Shown: positions 33,139-44,655 of the stretch, in pieces | How positions within the stretch are numbered: position 1 is the stretch's first letter | How the letters are laid out: each line of letters begins with the position of its first letter | Made by a program: the position numbers and the translations under genes | The notes under the pieces: model-generated | The model's database searches: none | Told to the model about the DNA's origin: nothing | Seen by the model: only the letters and a program-made list of their open reading frames with translations | Assembly: GCA_034509925.1 (NCBI GenBank) | Contig: CM067535.1 | Span: forward strand, 2,070,001 to 2,134,000 | Direction: 5' to 3' | DNA length: 64,000 bases | Source: Hirudinaria manillensis | Taxonomy: Eukaryota > Annelida > Clitellata > Hirudinida > Hirudinidae

Positions 33139-36015
33139 ATGCCCGAAGTAAAATATTGGATTGCAGGATTCGCTTTGGCTTATTCGGCGGCACTTTTATA
33201 CTGCATCAAGCGCTCAAAATTATTTAGTAAAAATTTAGTAATGAAGCTTTGTGGTTCCGAGTCTGATGTAAAAGCGATGATTGACAATGCATCCGATTGT
33301 TTATTGACGGCAATCCTCCAAGACTTAAGAAATAAGATGAATCTAAGTAACGAACCATTGCATCGTGGCATTCTCTTCGCAATTGTGTACATATTGAAAA
33401 GATACAGTAAAACTGGTGAAGCTGAGCTCCTATCTGAATCAACTAAGACTTTGAAACTCATACTTATAACTCAGAATTATCGTCAGGAAGTGGGCATACT
33501 TGTCGAAATGGGGATTTTGGATGTCCTTACTGACATTCTGGCGAGGGAATCTGAAAAGCAGGCAAGCTATCGTTCCTCCAACGAAACCGATAAATCTCTA
33601 ACTCTCGTTGAACTTTTTTCCGAATTATTACCAAAGAGCTCGTTTTTTCCTGATTTGACAAAAAATTCAAATGAAATTTTAAGCACGGGACCCGAATCAT
33701 CATTAATAACTAGAGATAAAATCGGGCGTTCTCTGTACAATTTCTTCAGAGTCTGTCAGAAACCATGTCCGACCTCTTACAAAGTTCTACTATTAAAATG
33801 GTTTTGCTGTGAGACTAAGTATATAGAAAATTTACTGAATATAGAGGAACTTATCAAATATGCGAAGAATCTCATAGACACCAACACACTTCAAGACGAC
33901 GATTTCTTCGTGGGTTTTGCATTTTTCAAATTACTGATTTTTCATCACAAGGAGCATTTAATAAATGAAAGGATAGGTGAATTTTTGATTGATAAAAAGC
34001 CTATTATTTCGAATTATTTCCATCTAAATGGACGCTTTAAAATAATTAACGGCGTGTATCTTGAAGTGACAACGTATTGGATGAATGAACATAGTGTACA
34101 TAAGTATCAAATTAACGATCGCGAATTTAACGATAGGATTGAAAAAGTAAATTCCACTTTAAGTGGTATCATGCGAGACATATGCACCTGGAGGCCTTCT
34201 AAAATGACAATGCAAATTAACTACAGTAACCTTAGAAAGCTGGTGGCAAACATTCTTGATCTGCCACAAACATCGGATTTTAAGGGAAAGCTGAATGCAA
34301 GTGCAACCGGAACCAAAGAATTTCAAGATTTAGTTACATCGATTGTCAGAACCTTTGACGTCTTATTAATTCGAAACGGTTTCGTTAACGTTCCACTTGA
34401 CCTTTACGAAATCGAAGATCTACCGGCTCCAAAAAGTCCAATGGAGGTCACGTTGGAGTTATACAAATCGGCTTCCTTCGACAGAGTACTTGGACCTTCA
34501 AAATCCGAGAAAACGAGAGAAAACCCGATGGCAAGAGTTTTGAGGCTGCTGTCAATCCTTTACGAAGTGAATGAAAACTGGGGAATATTATTCGGCAGTC
34601 TATCAACAGAGAGGATAATTAATAGGGACTGTTTCGTCAGCGAAGTAATAACGGAAGTTGAAATTAGAAGAACAGACAGATTTCTAAATCCTTATGAACT
34701 GATCCCAAATTTCGTGTTCGAGCTATCCCGAAGTTATCCTTTTCTGTTGACGATGAAACACCGTCGTGATCTGTTAATATCAGACATATACTTGAAATAT
34801 CGAAGTACCTATAACCGTTCAAATTCAGATATAGAAATTGTCATTCCTAGAAATAATATACTCCATGATTTCACAAAAAAGTTGAACTCGGGATTCGAAA
34901 TATCTCATCGAACGTGGCAATTTCAGTTTGCTGGAGAACTCGGTGCTTTCATGGGATCAATTAAAGAGTTTTATTCGGAATTTTCTAGAGATTGCCAGGC
35001 ATTTAAGCATGAATTGTGGTCAGGGGAGACTGGAGAGGTTATCGATGGAATTTCATATGTAACATCTCAGTCTGGATTGTTTCCGACCCCAAAATTGTCT
35101 CGCAATCCATTCGGAAAGTCGTACCTAAATGCTATAGGCGTGGTAATGGCGAAAGCTCTCATAGAACGGTGCAGGTTAGACATGAACTTCTCGTGCGCCT
35201 TCTACAAATGTTTGTTCAGGGACGACCTTGATGCCCAGCAACTCTCACTCATAGACATAAAAGATGTAAATCCATCAATATTCAAATTTGTTCAAAGTCT
35301 TGTGGATGTCCTAAGAGAAAAATGGTGCGTAATGAATGATAAATCATTATCTTTAAAAAAAAAGAATGAAACCATATCCAAAATCAATTGTGATGGATGT
35401 TCCTTCGAAGACCTTCGCGTGAACTTTACCCTTCCGGGGTCACCAGATATCGAGATGATGGAGAAAGGAAGGGAAACATTTTTGAGCATCGAAAATGTCG
35501 AATATTACCTGAAGTTGTTAGTTTGGTGGTTGTTGTATAATAATCCACAGAAGAGTATGAAGGAAGTAAGAAAGGGATTCGTGAAAATTCTTGATCCAAT
35601 ACATATGCGATACTTCTTTCAACACGAATACAGTGAACTATTCTGTGGTCCGACCAAATATGACTGGACAGTTCGCATTCTGCAACATAATTGTGACCTC
35701 GAGGGTTTTGACAAAGTATCACCTGTAGTTAGACATTTGTTTGAAGTACTTTCACAGTTATCAGCCCTCGACCAGAGGCATTTCTTGGAATTCGTTACTG
35801 GCAGTCCAAGATTGCCCTTTGGAGATTTGGCTACCCTTTTTCCAAAGCTGAAAATCGTACGCATATTATCAAACGGAAATCCTGACGATAACTTACCTTC
35901 ATCGCTCACCTGCCATAATACGTTATTCATTACAAATTACAGCTGTAAAAAGGCTCTAAAAGTTAAACTTCTTCTGGCCATTAGAGAGGGAAGAAAAGAG
36001 TTTAACTTTTACTAA
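33139..36015 (+). CDS. HECT-type E3 ubiquitin ligase, TRIP12-like, copy B5 (intact)
   Basis: 958 residues, no stop; catalytic Cys at 925. It is a patchwork. The first 30 residues match B3/B4 (MPEVKYWIAGFALAY), residues about 60-105 match B1 (KMNLSNEP, LLSESTKTLK), and the middle around residue 510 matches B3/B4 (VEIRRTDRFLNPYELIPN). Its C-lobe has private changes such as ILQHNCDLEGFDKVSPVV and PRLPFGDLATLF. The catalytic neighbourhood is kept (LPSSLTCHNTL). Along with B1 and B2 it is a candidate for an active ligase. Confidence 0.9.
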   Translation: MPEVKYWIAGFALAYSAALLYCIKRSKLFSKNLVMKLCGSESDVKAMIDNASDCLLTAILQDLRNKMNLSNEPLHRGILFAIVYILKRYSKTGEAELLSESTKTLKLILITQNYRQEVGILVEMGILDVLTDILARESEKQASYRSSNETDKSLTLVELFSELLPKSSFFPDLTKNSNEILSTGPESSLITRDKIGRSLYNFFRVCQKPCPTSYKVLLLKWFCCETKYIENLLNIEELIKYAKNLIDTNTLQDDDFFVGFAFFKLLIFHHKEHLINERIGEFLIDKKPIISNYFHLNGRFKIINGVYLEVTTYWMNEHSVHKYQINDREFNDRIEKVNSTLSGIMRDICTWRPSKMTMQINYSNLRKLVANILDLPQTSDFKGKLNASATGTKEFQDLVTSIVRTFDVLLIRNGFVNVPLDLYEIEDLPAPKSPMEVTLELYKSASFDRVLGPSKSEKTRENPMARVLRLLSILYEVNENWGILFGSLSTERIINRDCFVSEVITEVEIRRTDRFLNPYELIPNFVFELSRSYPFLLTMKHRRDLLISDIYLKYRSTYNRSNSDIEIVIPRNNILHDFTKKLNSGFEISHRTWQFQFAGELGAFMGSIKEFYSEFSRDCQAFKHELWSGETGEVIDGISYVTSQSGLFPTPKLSRNPFGKSYLNAIGVVMAKALIERCRLDMNFSCAFYKCLFRDDLDAQQLSLIDIKDVNPSIFKFVQSLVDVLREKWCVMNDKSLSLKKKNETISKINCDGCSFEDLRVNFTLPGSPDIEMMEKGRETFLSIENVEYYLKLLVWWLLYNNPQKSMKEVRKGFVKILDPIHMRYFFQHEYSELFCGPTKYDWTVRILQHNCDLEGFDKVSPVVRHLFEVLSQLSALDQRHFLEFVTGSPRLPFGDLATLFPKLKIVRILSNGNPDDNLPSSLTCHNTLFITNYSCKKALKVKLLLAIREGRKEFNFY

Positions 36016-36216
36016 CAAGTGATTGCTACTGACAGCTAAAGTAAATCGTTATGAATGCGTCCATTAATTTTGTCCGATATTAACGGCATTATAAATTACA
36101 TTTTCCAAACAATTATTTGTTTCGAATAAATAGTAGTGTCTGACACATGAACTTTTATAGCAATAAGTGGATGTGCACCGCTCCAATATGTACAAAAAAT
36201 TAGCTGTTTGACCTCA

Positions 36217-36495
36217 TTATGTCAAAATTACGTTAAAAATTTGATTTGAAAATTGTACACCTAATCTTCTACTTGTTTGTCTCGCTTTGAGAGTAAAAGG
36301 TGCGTACGTGAGGAAAGCGCCAGTAAATTTTGGGTGGACTTCCGTCAAGGTAAATAAATACCTACGTCTATTATGAAATATGTTTATGGCGATAAATTCT
36401 TTTAACAGCCGTTTGAGTGGAACTAATATGTTTTTGCTTTTGTATCTTTTGCTCTTCAATTTTATCTGTTTTTGAAATTCCTCATGTAGCTGCAT
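36217..36495 (-). CDS. Small conserved antisense frame, copy 5 (doubtful)
   Basis: Fifth copy of the 92-codon frame, opposite strand to B5. Confidence 0.2.
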   Translation of the reverse strand: MQLHEEFQKQIKLKSKRYKSKNILVPLKRLLKEFIAINIFHNRRRYLFTLTEVHPKFTGAFLTYAPFTLKARQTSRRLGVQFSNQIFNVILT

Positions 36496-37280
36496 TACAG
36501 CTTGGATGACTAGGCCTCTTTCAGTGACACTTCAGTAATTTATAGAACGATTGACAATACAAAATAAGAATGACAAATTAACAAGTTAATTTTTAAATAA
36601 AAACATTCATCAAAGTATTTTTATGCAAATATGCGGTTATGTAACCAAGTTGCTCAAAAAAAACTCTCGTAATCGAACATAGAATTTAAGGGATTTTGAT
36701 GAAGAATACTGCAACCATCCCTGTTTAAAGTGATGCATTTATCCCCGCAAACATCCCTTGATTTCCTGATGGAAAATTTCCTCGATCATGTCGTTGTTTA
36801 ATAAAACAATAGACAAATTTTAAAGTCAAATGTCTTATCAATTTATTACGATGAATGACATAAAAATTAACTCCAACTAGTTTGCCCAGTCAATGATAGA
36901 TACAATACAGATAGTTTGTCATTGTTCCGACTGACTGGTAGACAATACCATGTAATAAGTTTGTGCCTTTGTTGCTTTGGCTTCAAATTTACAGGAGTTT
37001 AAACTGTGAGGAAAATACAGATAGTTTGCCATTATTCTGACTCAATTGTTCTTCATGACTATGAGACGGCAGTGAGTATAAAATATATTTCAGAAAAAAC
37101 AGTAAACTTGACATGAACAATCCACTACTCTGAGACCAGGAGAGACATTGCGGTTTCTTACGCGTTAGTCATAAGTTATTATACTAGCAGCGTTTAGTTG
37201 ATTTATCTTTGAAATTATTATAAAGCATCACGTGCTCGTATATAAATCAATCAGCCAATCAATTTGAAGACGTCATGGTC

Positions 37281-37286
<6 letters not shown>
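36496..37286. other. End of the array and short unique sequence
   Basis: Unit-5 noncoding sequence matching 7700-8398 up to 37201 (GCGTTTAGTTGA), then 85 bp of unrelated sequence up to the LINE T-tract. No gene seen. Confidence 0.7.
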
Positions 37287-37319
<33 letters not shown>

Positions 37320-38251
37320 GTTTAGAGTTTATTGAACAAACAATTGAACAAACAATTATGTACACCAACGAAACAATTTAAACTTAAAATACAAAATAAA
37401 CTCATAGGGTCAGTCTTAAGGAAGCGCAAGCTTCCGCTAAACAGACTGGCCCTAAAAATCATAATATATATAATACAACCATGTAAATTCAAACAACCCT
37501 TACTAAATGAGACTTATACAATTTCTTAAACAACAGAAACAATAACTCAAAAGGACATGAATGAAAACAAGTTAATTCCCTAACTGAATCTGGAATTGAA
37601 GTATATAATCTTGGCCCATAACATTGTATAGAAAATAATTTCAAAGTAGATTAGCAAAGGTAGGACTGTATTCGTGAGTGTTTACGTAAGAAATAGAAGG
37701 ATTGTTATAGGTATTGCTTGGTATGAAAAAATCTGAAAATATTTTAGGAATAGAATTGAAGTTGTAGGCAAACATAAACTAAAAAAAGGGCAATTTGTAA
37801 GTCATGAATTTGGGTTACACTTAGTAAATTATTGTTTGTAAAAGCAGAGGGACAGTCGATGATAGAGGCGGCAACAGGAAAATGACACGCACAATCCGTT
37901 TTTGTAATAATGATAACTGATGTAAGTGTGTCTTGTAAGTAGAAGCCCATATGATATTACAGTAAGTTAGGTAGGGATAGACAAGTGAAAAATAATATGA
38001 AAGTGCTATTTTTGTGTTGATAAAAGGCCGTATCCTTGATATTATTCCAATATTTCTTGAGATGCGATTTGTAAATAAGATATATGGTTTAGCCAAGAAA
38101 GGTGTTCATCTATTGTGATCCCTAAATATCTAATACTTGTGACTCTATTTAGGGAAAACTTATCTATGTAGAGAGAGGAGTTACATGCAATGACTTTCTG
38201 GAAGAGTGAAAAACCATAAAATTTGATTTATAAACATTGATAGATAAGCAA

Positions 38252-38784
38252 TTACTCGCAAAACCAATTTTTCAAAAAAGTTAATTCATTATTGAATAAA
38301 GTAATAAGACTATTTATGTTTTTCCCTAATGTATAAATAACAATATCATCAGCATATATTAATACTTTGAAAAGATCAGAAGAACATTGAAAATCATTAA
38401 TATAAATAAGAAATAAAAGGGGACCCAGTATAGAACCTTGAGGAACACCATAATCAATAAGAACATCAGAAGAACACACACCATTAAACATAACCCTTTG
38501 ACTTCTGCCACACAAATAATTTTTAAACCAACACAAAACGACACCTCTGACACCATACAATTCAAGCTTACGAAGCAATATTGATGATTAACAGTATCAA
38601 AAAGCCTTTTGTAAATCAAGAAACAAAGCCAATACAACATCACCATCATCAAAAGCAATGTAAAAACATCAGTTTGAAGCAACAATAGAGGCATATAAGT
38701 TGAATGATTCTTTCTGAAACCAAATTGAGAATCATTAAGTAGGTTAAATTTATCAAAGTAATCATATAGTCGGGGAATGTACAA
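38252..38784 (-). pseudogene. LINE reverse transcriptase region
   Basis: Two overlapping minus-strand frames share the palm domain. One has FNLLNDSQFGFRKNHST and LFDTVNH; the other has YGVPQGSILGPLLFLIYIND and the catalytic LIYADDIVIY (YADD) box. A frameshift lies between them. The order and wording of the motifs fit CR1/Jockey-group enzymes. Confidence 0.85.
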
Positions 38785-40175
38785 TTTTTTCTAAAAATTT
38801 GGAAAAGTATGGTAAGATAGATATGGGCCTGTAGTTTTCAACCTTGTCCTGCTCACCTGATGTGAAGAGAGGTATAACTTTAGCAGATTTAAGTTCTTTT
38901 GGGATGAGACCAGTACGGAAGGAGGAATTGAAAATAGAAGATAAAGGATCTGCTACTAGTGATATAAATTCATGTGCTATGCAAGGGTCTATGTCATCGA
39001 CACCACAACTATGGGATTTGTTGAGGGCACTGGAAAATTTGATGGATCTCGAAAGGACTGGTTGGTGTGAGACTCATGGACTGTAATTGGGAAAATCCAC
39101 TCAGCATATCCGAGATGTTCCTGTCTGTTGTGGGAATAGTGCTGGCAATGTTCTGTCCAATACCAGAGAAATAGCGATTGAATTGGCTAGCAGTTTCATG
39201 TGGAGTAAGCAAATCACCATTGTCATTCACAAAGAAACCAGAGTTATTTCTGGTACTGGTCTGACATCCCATCAAAGATTTAATGATATCCCAGGTTCTG
39301 TGCATATTGGATTTATGTTTTATAAAGAGTTTATCATAATATGCCTTTTTAGTAGCTAATTTGGATTTCCTAAAAGCATTTTCTGAAATTAACGAAGGCC
39401 AGTTTATTTTGGTCTGTGGGGTATTGAAGGAAAGTTCTATATAATTATTTTTTGTATTGGAAGACTTCAGCAGGGATGCATTCATCCAAGGTTTGTTTGA
39501 AATTTCTGATTGGCCTATGTTGGTCAGGCACTAGGGGAAAAGCTTCATTGTATAGAGTTAAGTAAATAGAAATAAATTTCTTTGTAAGCCGAACAGGGAT
39601 CATCATTTATGCAATGATTTGATACACAAGACCAGTCACATAATGTAAGTGCATTTGAAATTTATTTTTGGAATGGGTGTTAATCTGTCTATATTGTCCA
39701 AGCTTTGTATTTGCTCGATCACATTTTATAGGAATCTGTAGAAAATATAGGAAAGTGATCTGAAATATCTACTATCAGGATTTTGGATAAGCAATTATGG
39801 AGAGGAAAATTTGTCAGGATATTGTCAATTGTAGTTTGAGAGGTAGGAGTAATTCTGGTAGGTTTAGTAAAAACAGGTAACAAGAGCAGGATGCAACATT
39901 ATTATAGAACTGAGATGATGATTTATGAGTAGATGCTGTTAGTAGATCAACATTAAAATCCCCAAGTATGAAAATAAGTCTATTAGCAAAATAATTTAAG
40001 AAACTGAAAAAAACTCCAAATTAAATTGATTCATATTACAATCTGGATGTCTATATACAACTCCAACATAAATATCCACAGATTTACGTGTTGAACAACC
40101 TTTAAAAATAAAATCTCGAAAGAGATAACAGAAATATTAAGTGTTTCTAATTCAACAACTTTAAACAAAATATTA

Positions 40176-40640
40176 TCAGAAAACAAAAAATCCAACAACT
40201 CCTCCCCTATCTACATCAGCACATTTAGAAATAAAATTATAACCTGCAATAGAAACAGAGCCCTCGTTATTTTCATTTAGCCAAGTTTCTGTTAGTGCAA
40301 CTATACTGGCCTCGCATTGTTCTATGAGAAGCTGTATGTCATGCACTTTATTAATGATACTGCGGCAATTTAAATGAAGGAATGTAAATTTATCTTCAGT
40401 CCTTGGTAGGGGAGAGGGTGATGTGTAGATATTGTCACATAAAAGAGATAAGTCAAATAAATTATCAGGTGAGAAATCATAATCGAAATTTTCTTCACTA
40501 CAAATTGAATGGTAGCCTGGTTTTGAGTACTCCGGATTGCTATGAGTAAATGCCGTGGGGTTGGGGCTGGGCAAAGTCTCTAAATTCTGATGCTCTAGTG
40601 TTGTTCCATCCACTGGTCTGAGAAAACTTGAATTGGGCAA
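40176..40640 (-). pseudogene. LINE endonuclease N-terminal region
   Basis: Minus-strand frame with FTFLHLNCRSIINKVHD followed by VALTETWLN, the first blocks of the apurinic-type endonuclease of non-LTR elements. The frame breaks after GVVGFF. The preceding 90 residues are Ser/Pro/Asn-rich. Confidence 0.8.
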
Positions 40641-41273
40641 ATCTACAAATTTTGCCTTCTATATGCGACAACGTGGAAGTTCCGGCTCCCCTCTTATTCT
40701 GACAATCCATTTACTGCTATCACCTTTTGAATCAATTTCACCTTTTTGTTCATCAGTAGTCTCTGCATTCCTCACGGTCTTCCTTGCATAGGTCCTAGGC
40801 ACAGGATTATTTTGTTGAAAGCTTCAAGCTTCTTGAGTTATAACAATTTTCCAGTACCAGGTTCCTTTGGAATTGGTTTTGAAATCTGACAAGTATTGGT
40901 CTAGGGCTTTGAATTAATTCTGTTCTTCTTCCCATCCTGAAGATTTCGATGACTTCCTTCTCCATATCCACAGTGGTGATCTCCTTCAGAAGCCTCAGGA
41001 TGTTTCTTTATCCTTTAGTTTGGAGTTGTTCTCATTCTCTGGGACATTGTAAACAACTATGTTATTTTTCCTTCGTGTTCTCTCAGTATTGAGCTCAAGG
41101 TTTGTCTTAGTATCAACCACAGACTTTTTGACATCAGTCACCATTACTTCTACTTTGTCTTTAAATAAACTTGACCAATCCTTTGTAGCTTGTTGTTTTC
41201 TTCTATTTTTTAATGGAGCTTTGGACTAGACAGTTTCAGTTGCATTTTCCTTTTAGCATTACTTCAATTTCAG

Positions 41274-41603
41274 TCATTTTACTGCACATTTTTTCAATTC
41301 ATCCAGTTTGTTTGTCAGTTCAGCCATCTCAACCTTATATACATCCAGTTCAGTTAGCCTCAGTTCTTTCTCTTGCAGCATCTGTTTGATTTCGCGAATT
41401 TCAATCAAGACTTCCTTATCAACTTTGACTTTCAGAATGTCTTTTATTTCTTTTACTTCGGTACTCAACTCGTCAACATGTTCTTCAATTTTACAACAAT
41501 TTAATAGCTTTTTCATCACTTCAGCATTGTCTTTTTCACACCTATCGCACAGGTGCAGTCCTAATTTTGACCCGGTACCCCGGTGTCTTAAACCTTCCGC
41601 CAT
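41274..41603 (-). CDS. LINE ORF1-like coiled-coil fragment
   Basis: A 109-residue frame with CDRCEKD near its start and then a long Leu/Glu/Lys heptad region (EIREIKQMLQEKELRLTEL). A coiled coil in ORF1 fits trimer formation by LINE ORF1 proteins. No RRM or CCHC knuckle is visible in this short frame; the rest of ORF1 is degraded. Confidence 0.6.
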   Translation of the reverse strand: MAEGLRHRGTGSKLGLHLCDRCEKDNAEVMKKLLNCCKIEEHVDELSTEVKEIKDILKVKVDKEVLIEIREIKQMLQEKELRLTELDVYKVEMAELTNKLDELKKCAVK

Positions 41604-41649
41604 TTCGAACTTTTTCTTTCAAGAACAAAGAAAAATAATTATTTGGCAA

Positions 41650-42500
41650 CGTAATTAGACAAAATTAGACTTGAAACGTTTGTTTTAAGTCGAAAAAACA
41701 AGTCTTCAAGCAGTTGTTGGTTTATGACAGTTCAATCGAGGATATCTCATGGAAAACATGAGTTGAAAGTTGATCCACTGAAAGCTAAACATGATAACAT
41801 CCTTCCTTAAGAAGATACTGTAATATTATAAATACTTATGATTAATAATGACTGCCAATATTATTAATTCTTTTTATTCTTATTTAATAATATTAGCCGG
41901 ATATCGTGAATATCAAGTTACAGATTACATTAGAACCTCCGTTGATATTTATCAACTTATCAACAATAGCTTTATGCTATCAGCCGTTGCTAAGCAACCG
42001 TCGTCCTATTTTATCGGTTTCAACGTGGACGACCAACTAAAAATGATTGGAAGAACAAATAAACGAATGAATGACGAAGGAATAAACTCAATTTTTAATT
42101 AAATACGTCCTGGAAATTCGAGCCAAAAATTCAAATTTGACTGTAAATCGAAAAATTCTTCTGCAAAAGACTCAAACTTATTAAAGAATCCCTGAACAAT
42201 GAATGAAAAGGTAACAATTTTTTTGAATCTCTTTCTTAGATAGTTTAGTTAGGATTTTTCCATCACATGACTTCATCTTGTCTTGTGACGTGTCACGTGA
42301 CTTTTTCTACTTCCTGTTTTTTCATTTTTAATGCTTAAAGGTTTTGCAATGGGCCTTTGAAATTTATTTTAATTTTTTAAAATTTTATTGATAGTAAAAG
42401 ATTTCAAAGCCAATTTAACAGATTATTCGAATTAATTTCAGTGAATTGTTTTTAAAATTCAAATTATAGGAATGTTTCCGTTTCGAATCTCGGATAGGAA
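41650..42500. other. Sequence between LINE and DNA transposon
   Basis: No secure gene. An 84-codon plus frame (41848-42102) is poorly supported. AAAG|GTAACA near 42210 would be a good splice donor, so a first exon of the coiled-coil gene to the right may lie here, but I could not join it in frame to that gene's first visible exon. Confidence 0.4.
41986..41998. promoter_or_regulatory. Perfect palindromic X-box (RFX-type site)
   Basis: GTTGCTAAGCAAC, two GTTGCT half-sites around one base. This fits the RYYNYY-N(1-3)-RRNRAC consensus of RFX factors, which control ciliary genes in animals. The next gene on this strand encodes a long coiled-coil protein. Binding is inferred from the motif alone. 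Confidence 0.4.
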
Positions 42501-42509
42501 CAACACGTG
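42501..42509. repeat. Target site duplication, left
   Basis: CAACACGTG, repeated exactly at 46665-46673 on the other side of the DNA transposon. Confidence 0.9.
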
Positions 42510-43199
42510 ACCAGCGTGATAGGAGCCTGACAACAAAATGCGTGAGCCCGACAACAAAGTGGATCAGAAAATAAACAAAAATAATTATTTGCATACAGCC
42601 AATCATAGGACGGAGGTGTGATTTGCATGTGATTAGGGCGGACCTGAAATAATGAAGTAAATAACCAGCGTCATACGAACACGACAACAAAGTGGATCAG
42701 AAAATAATTTTTAATGATAAATAAATAAAAATTTAAAAAAACAATACATATATATTTATAAACCTGTTTGAGTTCATGAATGAAGCAGGCTCAATGATAG
42801 CCTTTGTTTAAAAATATTTAAAGTATTTTAGCTCCAAGATTTTAAAATGATAATAACTTTGGGGGAAGTTTCTGATTAATCCAGGAGAAAATATTCAATG
42901 AGTAATTGCACAAGTACTAAGGGTTTTATATGAAAACCACAATTAATGCCTGAATTTATCTTTCGCATCTTTCTAACTGGCTGAGTGCCCGAAATAAACA
43001 ATTGTCCGCCATTGTTCTTGCGGGCAAACTCAAATTTGAGTCAAATAGCAAGTTTTAAAAGTCCCAGAACCCTCCCTAATCAAGCAACTGTATTTTTATA
43101 AGCTGTTACATTTGAAAAGCTGCCTACTACTGCCTAATTTCAATGATTTCACCTACTAAAATTTGCGAAATAGGAGTTGTAACAAAAACCAGCAATTGA

Positions 43200-44655
43200 T
43201 ATGTTAAAATAAAGGTTTAATTATTAGTAATATTTTCAAAAAACCGGCGTAGTTTGAAATGCATTAATAATGGAGTTATCAAACAAACTTTAAATTACAG
43301 CAACAATAACTTTGAAATTCATTTATGTCATAGATTTCGGTCTAACTAAGCTTTTGATACATTTCCAGTAATGTAGTAGGCATTAAGTAAGAGTTTTTGA
43401 AAAAAAAGACTAAAATAATATCGAGTTATTTGAATTTCAATGAAGGGACGCGATCCATTTTAAGTCTCAAATTAATATATTGAGATGGTTTTCTGGGCCC
43501 ATTTTCAGATATGTTGTGTATTAATCATATATCTCTCCGATACCAAACTTTCGGTTCCCAATTTGTTGTGGTTTTAGAGTAAATTGGAAATAACAAAGCA
43601 TCGCAACTTTTGAGAATCGAGTTCGGCGAGCAAGTCCAGTGACTTGAGTTTGCGCCCTATAGGCTCTTTTCTCAATTACGAAAATTAGAAAAAAATTAAA
43701 TTCAAAATAATTTAGGCAATAGGTTAATAATAAGAAATGTGAATGATAAAGCCGAAGTTGGGACTTCTAAAGTGAATAGTTTTTCTTATAATCTCGAAAA
43801 TATAAAATGGACGCGAAACTCTAAAAATTCTAAAAAACCTAAAGTTTGATAAAATGTGTGATAAACTATCTTCAAAAAGTTCATTTTGCTATCAATAGCG
43901 AAGTTTTGTGGTAAAAATGAGCAATTTTGCAAACGTTCTTTACAGACGACCCCTGGCGTGTTTTGAAAACAATTCGTCGGGGGACCGGCCTGATTAATTT
44001 AAAAATATGAAGTTTATTCAAAACTAATATTATATAACTCAAAATAAAGATTTAATTGTCAGTAATGTTTTTCTTCTAAAATTGATTTTACTTGAAATTT
44101 AATATTAACGAAATTAGGAAACATAAACCTTTATTTTCATTCTCATAATTTTTAAATGTCATGCATCTTAGTACAAATAAGCTTTTGAAATACTTTTCAA
44201 AGTACTTAACAAACGTTAAATGGAAGTTTTTGGCCGAAAAGACTAAAATAATAGCGAGTTTTCTGAATTAAAATTAAGCGACGCGATTCGTTTTAAGTCT
44301 CGAATTAATGTATTAAGACGGTTTTCTGACCCCATTTTCAGACATGTTATGTCTTAATAATGTATCTCTTCATTACCAAATTTTCGGCTCCAAATATGCT
44401 GTGGTTTTAGAGTAAATTGGAAATAACAGATCATCGCAACTTTTGAGAATCGAGTTCGGCGATCATGTCGAGTTGACTCGAGTTTGCGCCCTATAGGCTC
44501 TTTTTCTCAATTTCGAAAATTATGAAAAAAATGAAATTTAAAATAATTCAGGTAACAGGTTAATAATAAGAAGTACGAATGATAAAGCCGAAGTTGGGAC
44601 TTCTAAAGTGAATAGATTTTCTTATAATCTCGAAAATATAAGATGGGCGCGAGAC
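43200..44655. repeat. Direct duplication inside the transposon (period about 830 bp)
   Basis: 43200-43830 and 44036-44655 are diverged copies. Shared blocks include GGTTTTAGAGTAAATTGGAA, GAATCGAGTTCGGCGA, GCGCCCTATAGGCTC and GATAAAGCCGAAGTTGGGAC. Divergence is clear by eye, so this duplication is older than the minisatellite expansion. Confidence 0.8.

Larger units (their letters stand above)
960..37201 (+). repeat. Five-unit composite tandem array (A exon - HECT gene - larp fragment)
   Basis: Five direct repeats. Measured from the start codons of the HECT genes (4340, 11933, 19471, 27019, 33139) the spacings are 7593, 7538, 7548 and 6120 bp. Each unit carries the last exon of gene A, a 0.9-kb spacer, the HECT gene and a 3' noncoding block; units 1-3 also carry a piece of larp. 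The left edge abuts the LINE: 960-1010 resembles 10150-10195, so unit 1 extends to the LINE. The right edge is at about 37201, where similarity to 8400 onward stops abruptly. Units differ by block deletions: about 900 bp is absent after B1 and B5, the larp piece is missing before unit 5, and the upstream A exons are missing from units 2-5. Confidence 0.95.
37287..41620 (-). mobile_element. LINE (CR1/Jockey-like), near full length, frames broken
   Basis: On the minus strand: ORF1 coiled-coil protein (start near 41603), ORF2 endonuclease (near 40450), reverse transcriptase (38784-38252), the C-terminal ORF2 region and a 3' UTR with the stem-loop. It ends in a T-run of 30 (37287-37316), the poly(A) tail in reverse. 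The 5' limit is estimated from ORF1. ORF2 is split over several frames by small indels and stops. I could not identify a target duplication. Confidence 0.9.

Noticed and set aside
4340-36015. Possibility that the large repeated genes belong to a virus or capsid-bearing element
   Set aside because: The protein is a HECT ligase of a cellular family; no capsid, polymerase or integrase frames lie in the units.
41848-42102. 84-codon frame near the X-box, possible small gene
   Set aside because: AT-rich, no recognisable motif, contains the X-box palindrome itself, and could not be joined to a neighbouring exon.
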